From positions 1-30,153 of the forward strand of contig CAZMCH010000048.1 of NCBI GenBank assembly GCA_964564735.1: DNA of 30,153 bases, read 5' to 3'. Origin of the DNA: CAZMCH01 sp964564735. GTDB taxonomy: Bacteria; Poribacteria; DTPJ01. The position numbers were made by a program, and so were the translations under genes. The notes below the pieces were generated by a model that saw nothing but the letters and a program-made list of their open reading frames with translations, ran no database searches and was not told where the DNA came from. Below are positions 7,161 to 14,806 of this stretch, in pieces. Numbering within the stretch: position 1 is the first letter of the stretch; every line of letters starts with the position of its first letter.

Positions 7161-8486
7161 TTGAGAACACTTAAGACACTTTTGATATTAATGATGAGTA
7201 TTCTTCTTGCTATGTTTATCGTTGCTTGCGGTGAAGATGAAGAGGAAGATAACGGAGATAATACAAATACAGGTGATGTTATAGTGCTTTCTGGAACTAT
7301 AACAGAAGACCTTAAACTTACAAAAGATAAAAAATACTTGCTTCGTGGTGGTGTATTTATCGGGTCTGGCGAAGGTGAGAATGTTACTCTTGCAATCGAA
7401 CCCGGAACGGTAATATATGGTGAATCGTCAACAAAAGGAATGTTGGTTATTAGTCGTGGTTCTAAAATAATGGCAGAAGGAACGGCAACAGAACCGATAG
7501 TTTTTACCAGTGATAAACCAGTTGGCTCAAGAAGCCGCGGAGACTGGGGCGGACTTATCATTAATGGAAAAGCTCCCTTGAATAAAGGTGAAGAAGCTTA
7601 TGGAGAAGGTGGAACAGGTTATTATGGAGGCAATAATCCAAACGATAGCTCTGGTGTGCTTAAATATGTCAGAGTTGAGTTTGCTGGTAGAGAAATTAGC
7701 CCAGATAACGAGTTAAACGGTATTGCTTTTCAGGGCGTTGGCAGTGGAACAATCGTTGATTATATTCAGGTTCACATGAACGCTGATGACGGAATCGAAA
7801 TGTTTGGTGGAACTGTCAATATAAAACATGCTGTTATTACAGGTGTTGCAGATGATTGCTTTGACTGGACAGATGGATGGCAAGGCAAGGCACAGTTTAT
7901 AGTTGCGCAATGTTACGGTGATGATGGTGATAATGGTATCGAGGCTGATAACTCCGCAGCGAATAATTTGGCTACTCCCATTTCAAATCCTACGATATAT
8001 AATATATCCTTTATCGGAACACCCGGTAGTGAAAAAGCTGATTGCGGAGTTCTTTTACGTGAAGGAACAAAAGCTAAAATATATAACGCAATCGTTATGG
8101 GATGGCAAGAATCAGGGTTGGATGTTGATCATCAAGCAACATTCGATAATGCCAAAAACGGAGAGCTTATATTAGATAACTCGATCTTCTATGATAACAA
8201 ACCTGAAAACTTTGTAAATGATACAGAAGATAAAAATAAGCCAGAACTTGTTTTTAATGAAAAAGATTTCGCAACCAAAACAATGAAAAACAATCTTGAG
8301 GCAACTCAAAGTCCTTTAATGGACGCATATAATCTTAGATCACCAAATTTCAAATCAACAGGACCAGCACTTAGCCATCCAGCAAAAACTCCACCTGCCG
8401 ATGGATTCTTTGAATCTGTTAACTTTATCGGTGCAGTTGGTGCAAATGACTGGACAGTCGGTTGGACAACTTCCGCAGCAAATTAA
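7161..8486 (+). CDS. parallel beta-helix surface or periplasmic lipoprotein
   Basis: This 441-residue protein has a lipoprotein signal: hydrophobic residues about 6-21, then FIVAC with the lipidated cysteine at about residue 23, followed by a very acidic tether (GEDEEEDNGDNTN). The rest is a right-handed parallel beta-helix type sequence with repeated short turns (IEPGTVIYG, GLIINGKAPL, LKYVRVEFAG, DDGIEMFGGTVNIKHAVITG, DDCFDWTDGW). Similar proteins are often encoded beside TonB-dependent receptors, as here, and may deliver substrate to the receptor; that role is inferred. The TTG start at 7161 follows AAGGAAGGAG by 8 bases, and starting there places the signal peptide correctly. A strong terminator follows. 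Confidence 0.85.
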   Translation: MRTLKTLLILMMSILLAMFIVACGEDEEEDNGDNTNTGDVIVLSGTITEDLKLTKDKKYLLRGGVFIGSGEGENVTLAIEPGTVIYGESSTKGMLVISRGSKIMAEGTATEPIVFTSDKPVGSRSRGDWGGLIINGKAPLNKGEEAYGEGGTGYYGGNNPNDSSGVLKYVRVEFAGREISPDNELNGIAFQGVGSGTIVDYIQVHMNADDGIEMFGGTVNIKHAVITGVADDCFDWTDGWQGKAQFIVAQCYGDDGDNGIEADNSAANNLATPISNPTIYNISFIGTPGSEKADCGVLLREGTKAKIYNAIVMGWQESGLDVDHQATFDNAKNGELILDNSIFYDNKPENFVNDTEDKNKPELVFNEKDFATKTMKNNLEATQSPLMDAYNLRSPNFKSTGPALSHPAKTPPADGFFESVNFIGAVGANDWTVGWTTSAAN

Positions 8487-8501
8487 ACAGAAATCTCAGG
8501 T

Positions 8502-8531
8502 AATAAAGGCATGGCAAACCATGCCTTTATT
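8502..8531 (+). terminator. strong terminator after the lipoprotein gene
   Basis: A perfect 13-bp stem (AATAAAGGCATGG, CAAA loop, complementary arm) begins 16 bases after the stop codon and is followed by TGTTTG. The A-rich and T-rich flanks mean it could work in both directions. It separates the TonB/receptor transcription unit from the pst unit. Confidence 0.88.
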
Positions 8532-8592
8532 GTTTGTATGTGAATTTTATATTAAAATGTAGCTTCTTTTGTTAAAAATAATCAATAATAAA

Positions 8593-8664
8593 TTAACATT
8601 TTGTTCATAATTAACGCAATCTTAACATATTATTCATTTATTATTAACATTATAAATATACAAT
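8593..8664 (+). promoter_or_regulatory. Pho-type box and promoter of the porin/pst operon
   Basis: TTAACG 8611, TTAACA 8622, TTCATT 8633 and TTAACA 8644 stand at exact 11-bp steps. TACAAT (8659-8664) begins 9 bp after the last. A second pair, TTAACA 8593 and TTCATA 8604, also 11 bp apart, lies just upstream in a different phase (7 bp before the first of the four). It is the richest box in the window and stands in front of the high-demand pst genes. Confidence 0.85.
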
Positions 8665-8716
8665 AATCAACGGAATTGGAGGAAAAATCATATAAGCCAA
8701 AAACATAAAGCCTTTT

Positions 8717-8747
8717 AAGTCATAATAGGTAGCTGGCTATATGACTT
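8717..8747 (+). other. stem-loop in the leader of the porin/pst operon
   Basis: AAGTCAT (8717-8723) pairs with ATGACTT (8741-8747) and ATAG (8725-8728) with CTAT (8737-8740), leaving one bulged A and an 8-base loop. It sits in the predicted 5' untranslated region 67 bases before the porin start and is not followed by a T-run. It may stabilise the mRNA or be regulatory. Confidence 0.4.
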
Positions 8748-8814
8748 GATAAAACCCAGTTGCCAATAATAAATTTGGTGTTGTCTAGCATTGGTATAAT
8801 CTGAGGAGGGCTTT

Positions 8815-9948
8815 ATGAAGAATGTTTTGATGATTTTGGGATCACTTCTTCTATTCGTTGTATTAATATCTATATCTTGCGCCGAAGAAGCCAAGAAAAA
8901 CACTCTTGGCGAAGTGAAAACATCAGGAGTCATGTATATAAACTATATATATGACATTAACGATCTTGGTAAAGGTGAGGGTTTTAACAGATTCGATCTG
9001 GAAAGAACTTACCTGAATTTTGAGTCAAATATCGCAGAGTCAAAGGCAAAGATTAAGGTTACTACTGATATATATCAGAATACAAAATCTGTCAGCATCA
9101 AGGCGGAAGATGGATCAAAGCCAGATGAAACAGACGTAAAGACAACTTCCATTGCATCATATTATGATGGTTGGTCAGTTAGATTAAAGAATGCCTATGT
9201 TGACCTTGACCTTATCCCAATGACTACCATCAGGGCTGGGATGATTGGAACTCCATGGATACCGACAGTTGAAAAGGCATGGTGTTATCGCTTTGTGAAA
9301 CCCACCCTTACAGATGCGGAAAAGTTATTTTCGTCTGCTGATATGGGCGCCGCCGCAATTGTTAAGATACCTGATGGTTATGGCGAAGTTATGCTTGCAG
9401 TCCTAAATGGTGTAGGATGCTCAAAGCCAGAAGATGATAAATATAAAGATATATGCCCAAGAATAACCATCAATCCATTACCAAAAAATGCTATGCTCAA
9501 AGGTTTAGGATTATCCACCTATTATTACATGGGCAAGAAGGCTTCTGGTGATGATTCCCTTGATAAAACAAGGCTAGGTGCAATGCTGAATTTTTCTTAT
9601 GATTTCATTAACATAGGTGGAGAATTTGATATGTCAACAGATCAAAGCCTTGATAAAGATAAGAATATAGTAGATGCAAATGGCAGTGGTTTTTCAGGCT
9701 TTGGTGAAATCAAAATTGGCAAATTCCTGCCAGCCCCGTTGAATAATCTTGGTATTATCGCAAGATTTGATTCATGGGACCCAAACACAGATAAAGAAGA
9801 TGATGGTCATAGCCTTATACTTGCAGGATTGACTTATAATGTGGCAAGGAATGTCCGTGCAGTCCTTGATTTACAGCAAATCAGCTATCAAGATGCAAAA
9901 AAAGATGCAACCTCACAAGTAATGGCACAAGTTGAGGTTAAATTCTAA
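8815..9948 (+). CDS. outer-membrane porin-like beta-barrel, first gene of the pst operon
   Basis: This 377-residue secreted protein has a signal peptide (about 1-23, cleavage near SCAEEA) and then alternating amphipathic strands typical of porins: GVMYINYIYDINDL, FDLERTYLNFESNI, WSVRLKNAYVDLDLIP, MTTIRAGMIGTPW. It ends in a phenylalanine (QVEVKF), the usual last residue of barrel proteins. It resembles phosphate-selective or general porins in plan, but I cannot assign a named family. It lies directly downstream of a strong Pho-type promoter and 38 bases before pstS, so it probably lets phosphate or small organophosphates through the outer membrane when phosphate is scarce. The cysteine near the signal-peptide end does not form a good lipobox. 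GAGGAGGG precedes the ATG. Confidence 0.75.
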   Translation: MKNVLMILGSLLLFVVLISISCAEEAKKNTLGEVKTSGVMYINYIYDINDLGKGEGFNRFDLERTYLNFESNIAESKAKIKVTTDIYQNTKSVSIKAEDGSKPDETDVKTTSIASYYDGWSVRLKNAYVDLDLIPMTTIRAGMIGTPWIPTVEKAWCYRFVKPTLTDAEKLFSSADMGAAAIVKIPDGYGEVMLAVLNGVGCSKPEDDKYKDICPRITINPLPKNAMLKGLGLSTYYYMGKKASGDDSLDKTRLGAMLNFSYDFINIGGEFDMSTDQSLDKDKNIVDANGSGFSGFGEIKIGKFLPAPLNNLGIIARFDSWDPNTDKEDDGHSLILAGLTYNVARNVRAVLDLQQISYQDAKKDATSQVMAQVEVKF

Positions 9949-9986
9949 TATTTAGAGATTCCAATATTGAAGATTAGGAGGATAAA

Positions 9987-11030
9987 ATGAATAAGGTTTT
10001 TAGTATTACATTAGTAACAATAATGGCAATATGTCTTTTTAGTTCTATTGCCTTAACACAAAATATGGAGATACTTGGCGCAGGTGCTACATTTCCATTG
10101 CCTTTATATACAAAGATGTTTGATACCTATAACAAAAATACGGGTGTTAAAGTAAATTATCAAGGCGTTGGTTCTGGTGCAGGCATAACTCAGCTTATTA
10201 ATAAAACTGTTGATTTCGGCGCCTCAGATGCCTTTATGGATGAAGCAGAGATGAAAAAAGCAGGTGCAGATGTTTTGCATATTCCAGTGGCTCTTGGTGC
10301 GGTTGTTCTGACATACAATTTACCGGGGAATCCAAAACTCAAGTTTAGCCCAGACACAATAGCAGATATATTTCTTGGTAAGATAACTCAGTGGAATGAT
10401 CCAAAGATTGTCGCTGATAATGCTGGAATATCGCTACCAGATATGCTAATAACACCCGTAAAACGTTCTGATGGTAGCGGAACGACTTATATATTTAGCG
10501 ATTATCTTAATAAAATTAGCAATGATTGGAAAAAAGATGTTGGTGTTGGAAAATCATTAAATCTATCTGCAATTGGTGGTAAAGGAAATGCGGGCGTTGC
10601 AGGATATGTAAAGCAGTTACCCGGTGCAATTGGTTATGTTGAGCTAATATATGCCTTACAAAACAAAATGCCAGTAGCTTCAATAAAGAATAAATCAGGT
10701 ATATTTGTTAAACCTACAATAAAATCAACCAGTTTGGCTGCAAATATAGCATTGCCAGCAGATACAAGGGTTTCGATAACAGATACACCAGCAAAAGAAG
10801 GTTATCCAATAGCTGGCTTTACATGGATAATCATATATAAAGAGCAGAATTATGGTAACAAACCTAAAGCTAAGGCTGAGGCAGTTTTGAAGATGCTTTG
10901 GTGGATGATACATGAAGGTCAAGATATAGCGGAACCACTTCAATATGCACCGTTGCCAAAGGATGCAGTTATCAAAGCTGAGGCACTACTAAAATCAGCT
11001 ACCTATGGCGGAGTGAAAATTCTAAAATAG
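9987..11030 (+). CDS. pstS: phosphate ABC transporter substrate-binding protein
   Basis: PstS is the periplasmic phosphate-binding protein of the high-affinity Pst system. The 347-residue product has a signal peptide (about 1-24). Phosphate-site motifs follow: GAGATFPLPLY near the mature N-terminus, GVGSGAGITQL with DFGASDAFM, and KRSDGSGTTYIFSDYL, which contain the serines, aspartate, arginine and threonine that ligand phosphate in the family. Length is normal. AGGAGG precedes the ATG by 6 bases. It follows the porin gene by 38 bases. It is separated from pstC by 142 bases holding a hairpin and the assembly gap, an arrangement that often gives pstS higher expression than the rest of the operon. 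Confidence 0.97.
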   Translation: MNKVFSITLVTIMAICLFSSIALTQNMEILGAGATFPLPLYTKMFDTYNKNTGVKVNYQGVGSGAGITQLINKTVDFGASDAFMDEAEMKKAGADVLHIPVALGAVVLTYNLPGNPKLKFSPDTIADIFLGKITQWNDPKIVADNAGISLPDMLITPVKRSDGSGTTYIFSDYLNKISNDWKKDVGVGKSLNLSAIGGKGNAGVAGYVKQLPGAIGYVELIYALQNKMPVASIKNKSGIFVKPTIKSTSLAANIALPADTRVSITDTPAKEGYPIAGFTWIIIYKEQNYGNKPKAKAEAVLKMLWWMIHEGQDIAEPLQYAPLPKDAVIKAEALLKSATYGGVKILK

Positions 11031-11044
11031 GAAATATATATGTG

Positions 11045-11084
11045 ATGCAGAANNNNNNNNNNACAAACATTTGTTATTCTGCAT
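11045..11084 (+). other. inverted repeat spanning the N gap between pstS and pstC
   Basis: ATGCAGAA (11045-11052) and TTCTGCAT (11077-11084) are perfect inverted repeats on either side of the N run. The right arm also contains the small palindrome ACAAACATTTGT (11063-11074). The gap therefore lies inside a probable stem-loop, which may be what stopped the assembly. In pst operons this position commonly holds an attenuating or mRNA-stabilising hairpin. Confidence 0.55.
11053..11062. other. assembly gap, 10 N
   Basis: Ten N mark an unresolved scaffold join. The true length is unknown. It lies outside the coding regions, so neither pstS nor pstC is interrupted. Confidence 0.99.
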
Positions 11085-11172
11085 TAAGTATGATATAATA
11101 ACCAAATGCGATGTTGGAATCAAGCAAGCCTCTATAATTTAATCAAAAACTTTCAATAACATTGAGGTCTAT

Positions 11173-12114
11173 ATGACTGAAGAAATTCAGGATAATGTTA
11201 AATCTCGTATCAGAAAACATACCAAAAATATAGGCAGAATAAATATTTCCGAATCTATTTTTCGTAAAATTCTCTATATATCTGGAATATTCATAGTATT
11301 TCTAATTGTAGGTATATTTCTTACGCTTTTAGTAGATGCTATGTTTGCAATAAAAACACTTGGCATAAAATTCCTTTATGGCATAACTTGGGATCCTGTT
11401 TCAGGTGTTTTTGGTTCTCTTCCTTTTCTAGTAGGAACTCTCATAACATCCTTTTTAGCACTCATCATATCATTAGCTTTTTCCTTATCTATATCAATAT
11501 TTTTGGGAGAGTATTTCAGAGAAGGAATAATATCATCTATATTAAAAAGTATGGTTGAATTGCTTGCGGGTATTCCATCAGTTATTTATGGATTCTGTGG
11601 TCTATTTATTGTTGTTCCCTTTATAAGAGCAATAGAAATGAAATTGGGTGTTCCTCCGTTTGGAGTTGGTATATTGACTGCATCGATTGTTTTATCAGTC
11701 ATGGTTATTCCATATTCCGCATCATTAGGAAGGGAAGTTATACAGCTAGTTCCCTCTGAATTGAAGGAGGCAGCGTTTTCATTAGGGGCTACAAGGTTTG
11801 AAGTTATAATGAAGGTTGTTTTACCTTATGCTCGTTCTGGCATATTTGCAGGCATATTGCTATCGTTGGGTAGGGCTTTAGGAGAAACAATGGCAGTTAC
11901 AATGGTAATCGGTAATAGAAACGCCTTTCCAACTAGCATATTTAGCCCTGCAAATACTATGGCGAGTGTAATCGCAAATGAATTTATGGAAGCATCCCCA
12001 GGAAGTATTCATCTGCATAGCCTTGTTGGTGTTGGGTTATTGCTATTTGTCGTTACTACAATAGTAAATATTATTGGAAAATATATAATAAAAAAGATGA
12101 GTGTAGAAACATAA
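11173..12114 (+). CDS. pstC: phosphate ABC transporter permease PstC
   Basis: This 313-residue inner-membrane permease forms the Pst channel with PstA. It has a cytoplasmic basic N-terminus of about 35 residues, a first helix (about 38-62), and then the usual set of further membrane segments. The family landmarks MVELLAGIPSVIYGFCGLF and, in the cytoplasmic coupling loop that contacts the ATPase, LKEAAFSLGATRFEVIMKVVLP are present, as is LGRALGETMAVTMVIGN. PstC is distinguished from PstA by the first gene position and by the GDPV/SGVFG-type loop (here WDPVSGVFGSLPF). The ribosome site is weak (GAGG). Its stop lies 1 base before the pstA start. Confidence 0.95.
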   Translation: MTEEIQDNVKSRIRKHTKNIGRINISESIFRKILYISGIFIVFLIVGIFLTLLVDAMFAIKTLGIKFLYGITWDPVSGVFGSLPFLVGTLITSFLALIISLAFSLSISIFLGEYFREGIISSILKSMVELLAGIPSVIYGFCGLFIVVPFIRAIEMKLGVPPFGVGILTASIVLSVMVIPYSASLGREVIQLVPSELKEAAFSLGATRFEVIMKVVLPYARSGIFAGILLSLGRALGETMAVTMVIGNRNAFPTSIFSPANTMASVIANEFMEASPGSIHLHSLVGVGLLLFVVTTIVNIIGKYIIKKMSVET

Positions 12115-12115
12115 T

Positions 12116-12964
12116 ATGGCGAAAGATAATATAAGATTTCGAACAATAAAAGATAATATTTTCAAGGGATTAATAGTATTTCTGGCTTTTTTATCAGGTA
12201 TACCTTTGATAATCATATTATATTATATAACAAGCAAGGGAATATCCTCAATCAATTGGCAGTTTTTAGTTAATCTGCCAAAGCCTGTTGGTGAAATCGG
12301 CGGTGGAATATCCAATGCAATATTAGGGACATTGATATTAATCGCAATATCCTGTATTCTTGCCGTTCCTTTGGGTATAGCTGTAGGGATTTACTTATCA
12401 GAGACCAAAAAGGGCAAAATAGCTTATATAGTGCGTTTGTGCGTAGAGGTATTGCAGGGCATACCATCAATTGTTATAGGAATTATAGCTTATGTATGGG
12501 TTGTAATACCAATGAAATCGCCATCTGCCTTTTCTGGTGGTATTGCACTAGCAATAATGATGTTACCTGTTATCGTTAGATCAACAGAAGAAACGCTTAA
12601 GCTTATACCAAACCATCTAAGAGAGGCATCTTTGGCTTTGGGAGTTCCTTATTTCAGGACAATACTTAAGGTAATATTACCAGCAGGATTAAGCGGAATT
12701 ATTACGGGAATACTCTTGGGTGTGGCAAGAATCGCTGGTGAAACCGCACCTTTGCTATTTACTGCTTTTGGCAGTAATTTTATGAATCTTAATATATTGA
12801 AACCAATGAGTTCATTACCTTTATTGATATTTAACTATGCTACAAGCCCATACGAAGAATGGATTGCTTTTGCTTGGGGGGCTTCTTTTGTTCTAGTAGT
12901 GCTTGTCTTAGGCTTAAACATAATCGCAAAATTGGTGGCTAAAAAATGGAAAGTTCAGTTTTAA
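12116..12964 (+). CDS. pstA: phosphate ABC transporter permease PstA
   Basis: This 282-residue second permease subunit of the Pst transporter has six predicted membrane segments, with IGGGISNAILGTLILI, the family loop VEVLQGIPSIVIGIIAYVWVV, and the ATPase-coupling loop LKLIPNHLREASLALGVPYFRTILKVILP followed by GVARIAGETAPLLFTA. It begins 1 base after the pstC stop. Its last 19 bases overlap the start of pstB, so translation of the three genes is probably coupled. Length is normal and no defect is visible. Confidence 0.95.
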   Translation: MAKDNIRFRTIKDNIFKGLIVFLAFLSGIPLIIILYYITSKGISSINWQFLVNLPKPVGEIGGGISNAILGTLILIAISCILAVPLGIAVGIYLSETKKGKIAYIVRLCVEVLQGIPSIVIGIIAYVWVVIPMKSPSAFSGGIALAIMMLPVIVRSTEETLKLIPNHLREASLALGVPYFRTILKVILPAGLSGIITGILLGVARIAGETAPLLFTAFGSNFMNLNILKPMSSLPLLIFNYATSPYEEWIAFAWGASFVLVVLVLGLNIIAKLVAKKWKVQF

Positions 12965-13704
12965 GAGTAGAAGATTTTTGTGCATATTTCGGTGAACATC
13001 AAGTATTAAAGGATGTTAATGTCTCAATATCCAGAAATAAGGTAACCGCAGTGATGGGTCCTTCTGGTTGTGGTAAGACTACACTTATCAGATGTGTAAA
13101 TAGGATGCACGAACTAACACCAAATGCCAGGGTATCTGGAAAAATGCTTCTTTTGGATGAAGATATTTATTCAACAAATCCAATTGTTGTCAGAAGAAAG
13201 ATAGGCATGGTTTTTCAACGCCCCAATCCCTTTCCGACAATGAGTATACATGAAAATGTAATATCAGGATATAAACTCAATGGCATAAAGCTAAAAAAAA
13301 GCGAGCAAGAAAGCATTGTTGAAGAGTCACTCATGAAATCAGGCTTATGGAATGAGGTAAAAGACTCTCTACATAGAAAAGGGACGTTTTTGTCTGGTGG
13401 TCAACAGCAAAGATTATGTATTGCAAGGGCTTTGGCAATGAAACCAGAGATAATTTTGCTTGATGAACCAACATCTGCACTTGACCCAAAGGCGACTGCG
13501 CATATAGAGGAACTCATTACAGAACTAGAGCAGTATGTAACCATAATAATCGTTACACATAATACAGCCCAAGCGGCAAGAATTTCTGATTTCACCGCAT
13601 TTATGTATCTTGGTGAATTAATAGAATTTGGACCCACAGAAAAATTATTTACTGTTCCCGAAGATAAAAGAACTGAAGAATATCTAACCGGAAAATTTGG
13701 TTAG
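12946..13704 (+). CDS. pstB: phosphate ABC transporter ATP-binding protein
   Basis: PstB is the ATPase that drives phosphate import. The 252-residue protein has the Walker A motif GPSGCGKTT (about 38-46), the Q-loop within MVFQRPNPFP (about 88-97), the signature LSGGQQQRL (about 149-157), Walker B with the catalytic glutamate IILLDEPTSALD (about 169-180) and the switch histidine in VTHN (about 205). NPFPTMSIHENV is characteristic of PstB. The start is the ATG at 12946, inside pstA. It is followed after 12 bases by phoU, whose ribosome site GGAGAAGG begins in the pstB stop codon. Confidence 0.97.
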   Translation: MESSVLRVEDFCAYFGEHQVLKDVNVSISRNKVTAVMGPSGCGKTTLIRCVNRMHELTPNARVSGKMLLLDEDIYSTNPIVVRRKIGMVFQRPNPFPTMSIHENVISGYKLNGIKLKKSEQESIVEESLMKSGLWNEVKDSLHRKGTFLSGGQQQRLCIARALAMKPEIILLDEPTSALDPKATAHIEELITELEQYVTIIIVTHNTAQAARISDFTAFMYLGELIEFGPTEKLFTVPEDKRTEEYLTGKFG

Positions 13705-13716
13705 GAGAAGGCTAAA

Positions 13717-14391
13717 ATGCTGACAGAGAGAATAGATTTAATAAGAAAAAAGCTGATAGATTTTGGTGTTTTAGTTGAGCAAATGATTGATAAGTCATTA
13801 AAAGGACTTACTGAACGAGAAGTAAGTATCCTGGTTGAGGTTATCGAAAAAGACGAACCAAAAGCAAATAGATTTGAGCTTGAATTAGATGAATTATGCA
13901 CAACCTCAATAGCACAATTCCAACCAAAAGCCAAAGACCTTAGAGTAATACTTATGGTTATGAAGATCAATAATGATTTGGAAAGACTGGCTGATCATGC
14001 AGTTAATATAGCTGAAAGTAGTTTATTCTTGGTTGAGCGACCACCTGTAAAGCCTTTGTTAGATATTCCAAGAATGGCTCAGATTGCTGTCAATATGCTC
14101 AAAAATAGTATAAGTGCATTTATAAATGAGGATATTGAATCTGCCTACAATGTGCTTGTTAAAGATAGTGAAGTTGATGGACTTAAAGATCAAGTGATGA
14201 GAGAGCTTATTGTTCTCATGAGTTCATCTCCACCGACTATTGAGCGCGCATTCCAACTAATTAGAATATCAAGCAATCTTGAAAGAATCGCTGACTTGTC
14301 AACGAATATTTGTGAAGATATAATATTTATGGTTCAAGGAAAAGTTGTCAAACATCGTGCAGGGGAGCCGCCTATCAATGAAAAAAGCTAG
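13717..14391 (+). CDS. phoU: phosphate transport system regulator PhoU
   Basis: PhoU is a cytoplasmic all-helical protein that signals Pst activity to the PhoR kinase and restrains phosphate uptake. The 224-residue protein has two three-helix PhoU repeats. The metal-binding motif of the first is MKINNDLERLADHAVNIAES (about 80-99), and the second repeat has IRISSNLERIADLSTNICED (about 184-203). These are the E-x3-D-x2-x2-N pattern of the family. It follows pstB closely and overlaps arsC by 14 bases. Its presence implies a PhoR-type kinase partner, which is not in this window. Confidence 0.96.
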   Translation: MLTERIDLIRKKLIDFGVLVEQMIDKSLKGLTEREVSILVEVIEKDEPKANRFELELDELCTTSIAQFQPKAKDLRVILMVMKINNDLERLADHAVNIAESSLFLVERPPVKPLLDIPRMAQIAVNMLKNSISAFINEDIESAYNVLVKDSEVDGLKDQVMRELIVLMSSSPPTIERAFQLIRISSNLERIADLSTNICEDIIFMVQGKVVKHRAGEPPINEKS

Positions 14392-14806
14392 GGTTCTATT
14401 TCTATGCACAAGAAATTCAGCTAGAAGCCAGATGGCAGAAGCCTTTCTTCGTAAATATGGAGATGATAAGTTTGAGGCATTAAGCGCTGGACTTGAGCCA
14501 GACGAAATTCATCCCTATACTAAAAAAGTAATGGCTGAAATTGGTATCGACATAAGCGACCAATATTCAAAATCAGTAATGCAATTTATGGGAAAGATAC
14601 ACATCGGCTACCTGATAACAGTATGCGACAAAGCAGAAAAATTATGTCCATCTTTCCCGGGAATTAGCGTTAGATTGCATTGGTCATTTGATGATCCTGC
14701 CATAAATGAAGGAACAGAAGAAGAAAAAATTGAGCGATTTAGAAAAATCAGAGATCAGATCGAAAACAAGATAAAATCATGGTTATTGGAATTTCAGTCA
14801 AGCTAA
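14378..14806 (+). CDS. arsC: thioredoxin-coupled arsenate reductase (LMW-phosphatase fold)
   Basis: This 142-residue protein has the low-molecular-weight phosphatase P-loop CTRNSARSQ (C10 to R16), the general-acid DDP motif (about D105-P107) and two further cysteines, C83 and C90 (ITVC and KLCP). The cysteine triad at 10/83/90 matches the spacing of the Staphylococcus-type ArsC, where the cysteines relay electrons to thioredoxin, and separates it from tyrosine phosphatases, which lack the last two. It reduces arsenate to arsenite. The ATG at 14378 has GGGGAGC upstream and lies inside phoU; an in-frame TTG at 14345 is less likely. Placement in the pst operon makes sense because Pst can import arsenate with phosphate. 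No arsenite efflux gene is nearby. Confidence 0.9.
   Translation: MKKARVLFLCTRNSARSQMAEAFLRKYGDDKFEALSAGLEPDEIHPYTKKVMAEIGIDISDQYSKSVMQFMGKIHIGYLITVCDKAEKLCPSFPGISVRLHWSFDDPAINEGTEEEKIERFRKIRDQIENKIKSWLLEFQSS

Larger units (their letters stand above)
8487..8814. other. 328-base intergenic stretch before the porin/pst operon
   Basis: This stretch contains a strong terminator (8502-8531), a six-repeat Pho-type promoter (8593-8664) and a leader of about 150 bases. In the leader, a ribosome-site-like GGAGG (8679-8683) is followed by no start codon, and a stem-loop lies at 8717-8747. No coding frame is supported. Confidence 0.7.

Noticed and set aside
7106..7561. 151-codon minus-strand frame
   Set aside because: It is antisense to the beta-helix lipoprotein, whose signal peptide, lipobox and ribosome site are all clear.
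8795..8800. TATAAT just before the porin ATG
   Set aside because: It lies only 14 bases before the start codon and overlaps the ribosome site region, with no -35 at a suitable distance.
8871..8890. Lipobox in the porin-like protein (SISC)
   Set aside because: The residue three before the cysteine is serine, not leucine or similar, and the mature protein looks like a barrel, so signal peptidase I cleavage is more likely.
11071..11099. Possible promoter (TTGTTA, 17 bp, TATAAT) before pstC
   Set aside because: The -35-like part lies within the inverted repeat at the gap and is weak; pstC is better explained by read-through from the Pho-type promoter at 8593.
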